A stretch of DNA of 64,000 nt from Viridibacterium sp047600765 (GTDB taxonomy: Bacteria; Pseudomonadota; Gammaproteobacteria; Burkholderiales; Rhodocyclaceae): assembly GCA_047600765.1 (NCBI GenBank), contig JASGKF010000001.1, positions 124,001 through 188,000 on the forward strand, in the 5' to 3' direction. Below are positions 27,469-34,665 of this stretch, in pieces. Each line of letters begins with the position of its first letter. Within the stretch, counting starts at the first letter, position 1. Under the pieces are notes generated by a model. That model was not told the DNA's origin. It made no database searches and saw only the letters and a program-made list of their open reading frames with translations. The position numbers and the translations under genes were made by a program.

Positions 27469-28206
27469 ATGTTCAGACAATCAAGCCTCAGCGACCTGCC
27501 CGCCCATGACGGGGTACCCATCCGACCCCTCCAACATCAACACACACCCCTCCCCGACTACATGCAGGAGGTTTATGACTGGGCCTATGTCAGCCCACGC
27601 TGGGTGCCGAAACTGGACAGCAACCTGGTCGTGAAAGTCCTGCTGTTCGGCAACGACCAACGCCTGATGCGTGCCTACCTGTCGCGCATCAGGCCGGGCA
27701 TGCGGGTATGGCAGCTGGCCCATGTCTATGGCGACCTGGTCCGTCGCGCTGCGCTGAAAAGCGGACCAACTGGACATTTCACACTGACCGACATCACGCC
27801 GATCCAGCTGGCCCAAGCCCGCCGCAAGCTCGCCGACCTGCCCGCCGTGACACAACAACAGGCAGACGCTGCGCATTACCGCGCTCCTGCAAAACAGGAT
27901 CTGATATGCAGCTTCTTCCTGCTGCATGAAGTGCCCGACAACTGGAAGCGTCAGATCATCGACAACATGCTCAGCCAGCTCGCCCCGGGCGCCGAAGCCC
28001 TGTTCGTCAACTACCACCGCCCTGCCCTCTGGCAACCGATCCGCTACATCCTGCAGTGGGTCAACCGCAAGCTGGAGCCCTTTGCCGAAGCCCTCTGGAA
28101 TCACGAGATCAGCAGCTTCGCCAGTCAGCCCGAAGCCTTCAGCTGGGAAAAGCGTACGATTTTCGGTGGCGTCTACCAGATCGTCAGCGTCAAACGACGC
28201 TGCTGA
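27469..28206 (+). CDS. rquA: Rhodoquinone biosynthesis protein RquA (methyltransferase-like)
   Basis: 245 residues. A class I SAM-methyltransferase fold in which VYGDLV takes the place of the glycine motif. The features I associate with RquA are LPDYMQEVYDWAYVSP at the N-terminus, ITPIQLAQARRKL, FFLLHEVPD, NYHRPALWQPIRYIL, LEPFAEALWNHEI and the ending FGGVYQ. RquA converts ubiquinone to rhodoquinone by replacing a methoxy with an amino group; rhodoquinone lets the chain reduce fumarate. Complex I is encoded 1.6 kb away. Residue Asn in VNYHRP is encoded by GTC-AAC and may be another miscalled Asp. Confidence 0.85.
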   Translation: MFRQSSLSDLPAHDGVPIRPLQHQHTPLPDYMQEVYDWAYVSPRWVPKLDSNLVVKVLLFGNDQRLMRAYLSRIRPGMRVWQLAHVYGDLVRRAALKSGPTGHFTLTDITPIQLAQARRKLADLPAVTQQQADAAHYRAPAKQDLICSFFLLHEVPDNWKRQIIDNMLSQLAPGAEALFVNYHRPALWQPIRYILQWVNRKLEPFAEALWNHEISSFASQPEAFSWEKRTIFGGVYQIVSVKRRC

Positions 28207-28212
28207 AGCGGC

Positions 28213-28247
28213 AACAAAAAGCCCGCCAAACAGGCGGGCTTTTTGTT
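28213..28247. terminator. Bidirectional terminator between rquA and desaturase gene
   Basis: 15-nt arms (AACAAAAAGCCCGCC / GGCGGGCTTTTTGTT) around a 5-nt loop, with T-runs on both strands. Confidence 0.92.
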
Positions 28248-28260
28248 GGGCTGAAGCCAA

Positions 28261-29436
28261 TCAGGCGGCAGCGTAGGAGCGCATACGCAACGACAGTTCG
28301 CGCAGTTGCGCGATACCGCTTTCTTCCGCGCGATGACACCAGTCCTGCAAGTGCTTGAGCAGCTGCTCGCTCGAAGCCGAAGAACGTGCCCACAGCGCAG
28401 CCAGCTCTTCGCGCATGGCATGCAGCTGTTGCAATTTTGGGCTGTGAGCCAGGGCCTCGGTCAGGTGCTCGCGTGCATGCGTCGTCAGCGACTGTGCGTC
28501 GGCCAACAACGATGCGCGGAATTTTGCCCCATCAAAACGCTCACCATGGCGAGCACGCAAGGCAGCCAGTTCATCAGCGTAAACCTGCTGCAGCGACTTC
28601 ATGTAACGGGTCATCACGTCGTAGCGATGCGTGATCACGTGCTGGAGCATGTCCAGATCAACGACCTTGCGCACCTCGCCCAGCTTGGGCACGGGAATGG
28701 TCTTCTTGACCGTGGCCAAGCCCAGAATTTCGAGAATGCGGATGTACATCCAGCCAATGTCGAACTCATACCACTTGGCCGACAGCTTGGCCGAAGTCGC
28801 GTACGTGTGGTGGTTGTTGTGCAGCTCTTCACCGCCGATGATGATGCCCCAGGGAACCAGGTTGGTCGAAGCATCGGCGCAGTTGTAGTTGCGATAGCCC
28901 CAGTAGTGGCCGGCACCGTTGATCACGCCAGCCGCCCAGAACGGAATCCAGGCCATCTGCACCACCCAGATCAGCACACCGGGCACGACGCCAAACATGG
29001 CGATGTCAGCCAGCATCATGATCGCAACGCCCAGCTTCTGGTGGCGCGAGTAAACACGCTTCTCCAGCCAGTCGTCCGGCGTGCCGTGGCCATAACGGGC
29101 CATGGTTTCCTTGTTGCGCGTTTCCTTCACGTACAGCATGACGCCGCCGAACAGCACACGCTTTATACCCAGAACTTGCGGGCTATGGGGATCTTCTTCG
29201 GTCTCGCACTTGGCGTGGTGCTTGCGGTGAATGGCGGCCCACTCCTTGGTCACCATGCCGGTCGACATCCACAGCCAGGCGCGGAAGAAATGGCTGGGAA
29301 TGGCATGCAGATCGAGCGCACGGTGCGCCTGGTGGCGGTGCAGGAAAATCGTCACCGAAGCAATGGTGACGTGGGTCAGCCCTAGGGCGCAGAGCACGTA
29401 GCCCCACCAGGGAAGATCGAAAAAGCCGGAAAACAT
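28261..29436 (-). CDS. Membrane acyl-CoA/acyl-lipid desaturase with C-terminal extension
   Basis: 391 residues. The di-iron His boxes are HRHQAHRALDLH (HxxxxH), HRKHH and HNNHH, with four hydrophobic segments: a delta-9-type fatty acid desaturase. The catalytic part ends near residue 265. The last about 120 residues (DVMTRYMKSLQQVYADELAA to the end) are predicted helical, charged and outside the usual desaturase domain; their role is unknown. AAGGA 5 nt before ATG. It would set membrane unsaturation, an oxygen-dependent reaction. Confidence 0.92.
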   Translation of the reverse strand: MFSGFFDLPWWGYVLCALGLTHVTIASVTIFLHRHQAHRALDLHAIPSHFFRAWLWMSTGMVTKEWAAIHRKHHAKCETEEDPHSPQVLGIKRVLFGGVMLYVKETRNKETMARYGHGTPDDWLEKRVYSRHQKLGVAIMMLADIAMFGVVPGVLIWVVQMAWIPFWAAGVINGAGHYWGYRNYNCADASTNLVPWGIIIGGEELHNNHHTYATSAKLSAKWYEFDIGWMYIRILEILGLATVKKTIPVPKLGEVRKVVDLDMLQHVITHRYDVMTRYMKSLQQVYADELAALRARHGERFDGAKFRASLLADAQSLTTHAREHLTEALAHSPKLQQLHAMREELAALWARSSASSEQLLKHLQDWCHRAEESGIAQLRELSLRMRSYAAA

Positions 29437-29535
29437 GAGAATCCTTCAGAAGAATGCGCGGGCGATTGTACTGGAGCTTATCGGCGCTCCAAAGGAGAAC
29501 CTTCATGGTTTTGCAACATTTATAGGCTTGATAGC

Positions 29536-29565
29536 TTGACATCGCGCGATAGGCGCAACTAATGT
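29536..29565 (+). promoter_or_regulatory. Putative sigma-70 promoter for the leuA leader
   Basis: Perfect -35 TTGACA (29536-29541), 18-bp spacer, -10-like TAATGT (29560-29565). Transcription would begin at about 29572, the A of the mini-ORF ATG. Confidence 0.5.
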
Positions 29566-29571
29566 TCAGCC

Positions 29572-29688
29572 ATGACTGCGACACAGCACATCGTGCTCAC
29601 CCTCCTCGCTATCGCCCTCTCCGCCAGCCTTGGTGCCGCCCTGCTGCGTGCCAAGCGTCGTCTGCTGCTGCGCCGCGCGCGCAGATAA
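29572..29688 (+). CDS. 38-residue Leu-rich mini-ORF, possible leuA leader peptide
   Basis: Reads MTATQHIVLTLLAIALSASL and continues with two Leu-rich runs, ending in a basic RRARR tail. Ten of 38 residues are Leu, including a run of three CTG codons near the end, as expected of an attenuation leader upstream of a leucine biosynthesis gene. There is no Shine-Dalgarno sequence and the promoter predicts a start at or next to the ATG, so it could be leaderless. Alternatively it is a small single-helix membrane protein, or not translated. Confidence 0.4.
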   Translation: MTATQHIVLTLLAIALSASLGAALLRAKRRLLLRRARR

Positions 29689-29800
29689 TCCCCTCCCCTT
29701 CCTGCTGGTTCCCGCCCTCTGTCGCTGACAGACGTGCGCCTTTGCGCGGCTCATTCCCGGGCTTTTGCCTTGCTGAGCGCGCAGTTTCCTGGAGCTCGAA

Positions 29801-29923
29801 ATGATTCAAACGTTTGCACCGCTGCGACTGCCCATCGGATACCCGGCCTTGAACAGGCTGCCGGGTATCCCCCGCTGCGCTGTCAACACGGCCGTCGACA
29901 CGACCCGACACCGAATGCAATGA
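29801..29923 (+). CDS. 40-residue upstream ORF before leuA
   Basis: ATG at 29801 with GGAG 6 nt upstream; begins MIQTFAPLRLPIGYPALNRL and ends TGA at 29921-29923, 18 nt before the leuA ATG. The hairpin at 29837-29870 lies inside it, so ribosomes translating it would melt the stem. No family recognised. Probably regulatory if real. Confidence 0.45.
   Translation: MIQTFAPLRLPIGYPALNRLPGIPRCAVNTAVDTTRHRMQ
29837..29870 (+). promoter_or_regulatory. Strong hairpin in the leuA leader
   Basis: Perfect 11-bp arms GGATACCCGGC and GCCGGGTATCC with a 12-nt loop. No T-run follows, so it is not a classic terminator; it could be an anti-anti-terminator or a translation-control stem. Confidence 0.55.
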
Positions 29924-29941
29924 ATCTGGAGCCGTCTCACC

Positions 29942-31627
29942 ATGTTGAAGCAACCTCACACCAAGTACCGCGCCACCGCCCCCATCCAGCTCGCTGATCG
30001 CCGCTGGCCCTCGCAAGTCATCAGCCGCCCGCCGATCTGGATGAGCACCGATCTGCGCGATGGCAACCAGGCCTTGTTCGAACCGATGTCTGCCGCACGC
30101 AAGCTCGAAATGTTCGAGATGCTGTGCCGCATCGGTTTCAAGGAAATCGAAGTCGCCTTCCCCTCTGCGTCACAGACCGATTTCGACTTTGTACGCAAAC
30201 TCATCGAAGAAAACCGGGTCCCGCAGGACGTGACACTCGAAGTCCTGACACAGGCTCGCGAGCACTTGATCCGCCGCAGTTTCGAGTCGCTCAAGGGCGC
30301 GCGCCGGGCGATCATGCACGTCTACAACGCCACAGCACCGAACTTCCGCCGCACCGTGTTCAACGTCGATCGCGCCGGCTGCATCCGCATTGCGACCGAC
30401 GCCGCCAAGCTCGTGCGCGAATGTGCCGAAGCCCAGCCGGTCACCGAGTGGGTCTTCCAGTACAGCCCGGAAACCTTCTCTTCCACCGAGCTCGATTTCG
30501 CCCTCGAAATCTCCGAGCGCGTCATGGAAGTCTGGCAGCCGACACGCGAGCGCCCCGCCATCCTCAACCTGCCGGCCACCGTCGAATGCGCCACGCCCAA
30601 CGTGTTCGCCGACCAGGTGGAGTGGATGTGCCGCAATCTCACCCGGCGTGAAGCCATCATCGTCAGCGTGCATCCGCACAATGATCGCGGCACGGCTGTT
30701 GCTGCAGCCGAGCTTGCCGTGATGGCCGGTGCTGACCGCGTCGAGGGTTGCCTGTTCGGCAACGGCGAACGCACGGGCAATGTCGATCTCGTGACGCTCG
30801 CACTCAACCTTTACACGCAGGGCGTCGATCCCGGCCTCGACTTCTCGCGCATCAACGAAGTCGCGCGCACAGCCGAAGCCTGCACGCAGCTGCCCATCCA
30901 CCCGCGCCACCCCTATGTCGGCGATCTCGTGTTTACGGCCTTCTCCGGCTCGCACCAGGACGCCATCAAGAAGGGTTTCGCCGCACAAGACTCACAAGCC
31001 ATCTGGGAAGTACCCTACCTCCCCGTCGACCCCCAGGACCTTGGCCGCACCTACGACTCGATCATCCGCGTCAACAGCCAGTCCGGCAAAGGCGGCATCA
31101 GCTATCTGCTCGAATCGACCTATGGCCTCGTGATGCCGCGTCGCATGCAGGTGGAGTTCTCGAACGAAGTGCAGCAGGTCATGGATGACACGGGCCGCGA
31201 ACAAAGCGCACAGGACATCTGGGCCATATTCGAGCGCAGCTATCTCACGGCTGACCTGCCCGTCACCCTGCTCGGCCACCGCCTTGAGGAGTCGCGCGAC
31301 CGCCATGCCATCGAGCTCGACGTCATGATCAACGGCTCGCCACAACGCTTGCGCGGTGAAGGCAACGGCCCGCTCGACGCCGCCTTGCGTGCTCTTGGCT
31401 TGCCGCTGACCATCCACAGCTTCGAAGAACGCTCGCTGAGTGCCGGTGCCGGGGCGCAGGCCGTCGCGTTTGTCGAGCTGGTCCATACCGACTCGCCCGC
31501 CAGCGTGTTTGGTTCCGGCTGTTCGCCAAGCATCGTCGAGGCCTCGCTGCGCGCTCTCATCTCGGCCTGCAACCGCCTCGCCACGCGGCAACCCGCAGTG
31601 TTGGCCCGACTTGCTTCAGTGCAATAA
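29942..31627 (+). CDS. leuA: 2-isopropylmalate synthase (long LeuA2 type)
   Basis: 561 residues; condenses acetyl-CoA and 2-oxoisovalerate, the first step of leucine synthesis. Catalytic TIM-barrel motifs DLRDGNQAL, HPHNDRGTAVAAAEL (metal His pair) and GNGERTGNVDLVTLALN; the C-terminal LeuA dimer/regulatory domain (about 430-555) responds to leucine. The long form is also found in actinobacteria and some betaproteobacteria. GGAG lies 10 nt before the ATG. Monocistronic here, away from leuBCD. Confidence 0.95.
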   Translation: MLKQPHTKYRATAPIQLADRRWPSQVISRPPIWMSTDLRDGNQALFEPMSAARKLEMFEMLCRIGFKEIEVAFPSASQTDFDFVRKLIEENRVPQDVTLEVLTQAREHLIRRSFESLKGARRAIMHVYNATAPNFRRTVFNVDRAGCIRIATDAAKLVRECAEAQPVTEWVFQYSPETFSSTELDFALEISERVMEVWQPTRERPAILNLPATVECATPNVFADQVEWMCRNLTRREAIIVSVHPHNDRGTAVAAAELAVMAGADRVEGCLFGNGERTGNVDLVTLALNLYTQGVDPGLDFSRINEVARTAEACTQLPIHPRHPYVGDLVFTAFSGSHQDAIKKGFAAQDSQAIWEVPYLPVDPQDLGRTYDSIIRVNSQSGKGGISYLLESTYGLVMPRRMQVEFSNEVQQVMDDTGREQSAQDIWAIFERSYLTADLPVTLLGHRLEESRDRHAIELDVMINGSPQRLRGEGNGPLDAALRALGLPLTIHSFEERSLSAGAGAQAVAFVELVHTDSPASVFGSGCSPSIVEASLRALISACNRLATRQPAVLARLASVQ

Positions 31628-31646
31628 GCGGTAATGCCTGCCTGAT

Positions 31647-31672
31647 ATCCGGCGTCCTGCGGGACGCCGGAT
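31647..31672 (+). terminator. Hairpin after leuA
   Basis: Arms ATCCGGCGTCC / GGACGCCGGAT with a 4-nt loop, but without a good T-run; weak terminator or mRNA 3' stem. Confidence 0.45.
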
Positions 31673-31682
31673 CCCCTAGACT

Positions 31683-31713
31683 GGGAGTGCTACCGCACTG
31701 CATCAGCACTCCC
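31683..31713 (+). promoter_or_regulatory. Inverted repeat abutting the start codon at 31715
   Basis: GGGAGTGCT and AGCACTCCC, perfect 9-bp arms, 13-nt loop, ending one base before the ATG. No free Shine-Dalgarno is seen; the 5' arm contains GGGAG. Could be an operator or a stem that controls translation. Confidence 0.4.
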
Positions 31714-31714
31714 A

Positions 31715-33607
31715 ATGACCGGATCCTCCTCTCCCTCTGCCAGCATTGCCGCCCACGCACTCGACGAAAGTCGCCGTGCCCTGCTCGACACATTGGGCGG
31801 CTTGCTGCGTGACTTCAAATACCAGGACAGCGACGTCATCGCCGCCACGCTGAATGCCGCCGGCGAACAGTTCGACATCCTCATCGGGCTGAAGGATCGC
31901 AAAAGCTTCGATGCGCAACGCAGCCTGACGGCTTCGCGCATCAGCCTGGTCCACGAGGAAGACCTCGAATTCTCGATCCGTCTCGCCGACCTCGCCCAGC
32001 AGCTGCGCGAGCGCTGCGAACAGGCTTTGGGCCAGCTACACCTGCGCTTCATGACCTTGCTGGATCAAACCGAAGCCGCGCCCGAGCAATTGCCGGTCGG
32101 CCCGGAGACGATTGGCTGCGCCCTGCGCGCACTGGCCAGCGAGGCCGGCCTGAATCCCGATGCACGCATCCGCATGCTGCAGGACATGCGTTCCGAGCTG
32201 GGACGACGCCTCAAAGCCCTCTACGAACTCCTCAACAAACGCCTCGGTGAACTTGGTATCGAACCACGTTCGCTGTTGCGCTCGAACGAACGCAATCCGG
32301 CGCTGGAAAGCGCTCAACGCCGGGCAACAAGTGCCGCAGCAACTGCTCCGACTCGCAGCATCGACCCCATGCTTGCCGACGCGTTGCGCGACCGCATGCT
32401 CGCCTGGCTGGAGGATCAACTCAAAGCGGGTGACCGCGACAGCATTACGCGACAACTCAGCAGCACGGAACTCGCCACCCTGCTGCCGGAAGACACACGA
32501 CAAGCGGTAGACCTCGTCGAACGCGCCTTGCAACGCGTGCTCGCCAGCGATCTGCCCGCCGCCGCCAAGACTGCTCTCGACAAGCTACGCATCCCGCTGT
32601 TGAAGGCCGCACTGCGCGACACGACGCTGGTCGCTGATCCGGCGCACCCGGCACGCGCGCTACTCGAACAACTGACCCGCATGGCGGCAGAGCTCCCCGC
32701 GGACGTCCAGGCGCACGACGCACGGCTCCAGCACATCGCAGCCGTCAGCGCGCAAGTCGCCAGTCACTACCAGGACGACATCCAGTCCTTTGCGCAACCA
32801 CTCGCGGCCTTGACCCAGGAACACGACAGCAAGGCCACCGCCCTTGCAACACAACTCCACGCTGCCAGCGAAACCATTGCCCGCGAAGAGCGCAATGAGC
32901 TGGCACGCCGCAACGCCTCTAACGCCATCCGCGCGCTGTGCTCACCGGAGCCGCCGGTCACCGTGCGGCTGTTCCTCGAGCACTACTGGAGTGTGGTCCT
33001 GCGCCGCGCCTTGCTCACGGCAGGCGAAAAGAGCGACGCCTGGCGCGATGCGCTCAAGCTCGCCGACATGCTGATCTGGAGCATGCAGCCGAAGAGCGAT
33101 GCCACGGAACGCGAGAAGCTCGTGCGTGGCCTGCCCGACCTGCTGCGTGGCCTGCAAAACGGCCTGGACAGCCTGCATGTCAGCCCCGAAGCACGGGACC
33201 GTCTGCTGGCCCGCTTTACGACGCTGCACACCGAAGCCCTCAAGGGCCGTGATCCGCGCAGCGTAGAGCCTGCGGTTGCGCCGCCCCCAGAAGAACAGCC
33301 ACGTCTGGACCCTGCGATGGGCCAACCCGAGCTGAAGATCCTGCGCCGCCCCGGCTTCCTGCCCGCCGAACCCAGCGCACCGGCCTCACTGGCCAATCTC
33401 ACCGTCGGCGAAATCGTGCAACTCATGCTGCCGGGCGAGATCCCGTTCCGCGGCAGCATTGTGGCGTTCAGCCAGTTCCGCAACGTCATCCTGCTGCGCG
33501 AACTGGACAAGAACAACCTGCTCGCCGTGGCCTGGACCGAGCTGCTGCGCCAGCATCAGGCTGGCACCCTGCAGCTCACGCTGATTCCGGAAGTTTTCGC
33601 CAGCTGA
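31715..33607 (+). CDS. DUF1631-like protein, function unknown
   Basis: 630 residues, soluble, no signal peptide or membrane segment. The N-terminal part (RALLDTLGGLLRDFKYQDSD ... EEDLEFSIRLADLAQQLRER) and the long alpha-helical middle resemble DUF1631 proteins, which are common in betaproteobacteria and have no settled function. The C-terminal 75 residues (LTVGEIVQLMLPGEIPFRGS ... RNVILLREL) form a separate beta-rich piece. It is shorter than most DUF1631 members, so the family call is moderate. Start codon is uncertain. Confidence 0.55.
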   Translation: MTGSSSPSASIAAHALDESRRALLDTLGGLLRDFKYQDSDVIAATLNAAGEQFDILIGLKDRKSFDAQRSLTASRISLVHEEDLEFSIRLADLAQQLRERCEQALGQLHLRFMTLLDQTEAAPEQLPVGPETIGCALRALASEAGLNPDARIRMLQDMRSELGRRLKALYELLNKRLGELGIEPRSLLRSNERNPALESAQRRATSAAATAPTRSIDPMLADALRDRMLAWLEDQLKAGDRDSITRQLSSTELATLLPEDTRQAVDLVERALQRVLASDLPAAAKTALDKLRIPLLKAALRDTTLVADPAHPARALLEQLTRMAAELPADVQAHDARLQHIAAVSAQVASHYQDDIQSFAQPLAALTQEHDSKATALATQLHAASETIAREERNELARRNASNAIRALCSPEPPVTVRLFLEHYWSVVLRRALLTAGEKSDAWRDALKLADMLIWSMQPKSDATEREKLVRGLPDLLRGLQNGLDSLHVSPEARDRLLARFTTLHTEALKGRDPRSVEPAVAPPPEEQPRLDPAMGQPELKILRRPGFLPAEPSAPASLANLTVGEIVQLMLPGEIPFRGSIVAFSQFRNVILLRELDKNNLLAVAWTELLRQHQAGTLQLTLIPEVFAS

Positions 33608-33654
33608 ACGCAGCGGAAGGCGAGTTACCAGGGTTCTGGGCTCGCCAGCCACCA

Positions 33655-34644
33655 TCAATCCATCGTATTGCCGACGTCTGAACAGGCCAGCCACGGCCCT
33701 TTGCAGAGCGTCTCAACGCCGCGGTAATAGCTCTTGGTGAGCTTCATCTCGCTGCCAGGACTTCCTGTCGCAAAACCCGCCTCGGCAAGATTCGTGATCT
33801 TGCAACGCTCGGCAAAGACGATCAGCTTGTAAGGCTTGCCCGGATCCTGATTGACTAGCGTACGCAGATTGTCGGCGATGCAATTGTTGATCGACAGCGT
33901 TACCGGCGCTTCCACCTGGATCAGGCGATCCTTGCCGTTCACCGCGCTGAAGTTGTTGATCGCTACCTTGCCGCCGCCCTTGATGGTCACGGCCTTGTCG
34001 TCAAACTTGTTCCAGCGGATGTTGTCCAGCGTGCCGCCATTGACGACGTGGATGCCATCGTCCTCACCCTTGCGCTCACCCACGACGATGTTCTTCAGCG
34101 TCGCGCCGTTCTCGACGCTGAACATCGGCTTGTCAGCAGGTTCGCCTGCAGCCCGCTTCAGGCCTACGCCGGCCACGAAGGTCTTGCACTGGCCGTCATA
34201 GGCCTGGCCGTTCACGACAATGGTCTTGTTGACAATGGTCGCACTGCCACCCGGCAGACACTGCGCCCCCGTCACGGGAACTGGAGGGGTCTGCAAACGC
34301 TTGGGGGCGCCACTGGTATCAACGCCCGCCTGTTCAAGCGTCTGGATGTAACAGGAATTGGGTCCCACATCCGGCAGCGGCGCTTTCAAGCCGAAGTTGG
34401 CAAGCGTGCACTGGATACCGCCGCCATTCACGATCACGCCCTTGCTCGTCGAACAGCCGCCGTTGTAACGGTTGACGCTCTTGCATCCGGCAATGTTCAC
34501 GGTGACTTTGCCATTCACCGCGCAGTACTCGCCGAGATTTGCACAGAAGGTACCGGTCGGCACCATCCTGCCAGTGCTGTCGGTCGCCGCCATCACGCCC
34601 TGGCACAGCAGGCTGGCCACTGCTGCAATCAGAAACTTCTTCAT
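33655..34644 (-). CDS. Secreted pectate lyase, PL3-like, with N-terminal Cys-rich module
   Basis: 329 residues with a signal peptide (KKFLIAAVASLLCQGVMAAT). Residues about 25-110 form a Cys-rich module (FCANLGEYCAVNG ... IQCTLANFG). The catalytic right-handed beta-helix follows: ENGATLKNIVVGERKGEDDG, HVVNGGTLDNIRWNKFDDKA, then TIKGGG. It corresponds to PL3 enzymes that cleave polygalacturonate by beta-elimination with Ca2+, but diverges more than the two short paralogues (no SCGNC motif). It lies 21 nt downstream of the YCF48-type gene and is probably co-transcribed with it. Confidence 0.8.
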   Translation of the reverse strand: MKKFLIAAVASLLCQGVMAATDSTGRMVPTGTFCANLGEYCAVNGKVTVNIAGCKSVNRYNGGCSTSKGVIVNGGGIQCTLANFGLKAPLPDVGPNSCYIQTLEQAGVDTSGAPKRLQTPPVPVTGAQCLPGGSATIVNKTIVVNGQAYDGQCKTFVAGVGLKRAAGEPADKPMFSVENGATLKNIVVGERKGEDDGIHVVNGGTLDNIRWNKFDDKAVTIKGGGKVAINNFSAVNGKDRLIQVEAPVTLSINNCIADNLRTLVNQDPGKPYKLIVFAERCKITNLAEAGFATGSPGSEMKLTKSYYRGVETLCKGPWLACSDVGNTMD

Positions 34645-34665
34645 CTTCTGTCTCCTTGTCTGGAC

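Larger units (their letters stand above)
29437..29941 (+). other. 505-bp intergenic region: leader of leuA
   Basis: No conserved gene. On the plus strand it holds a consensus-like promoter, a Leu-rich mini-ORF, a second mini-ORF with a good ribosome binding site, and a strong hairpin, described separately. The layout suggests leader-mediated control of leuA. Confidence 0.6.
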
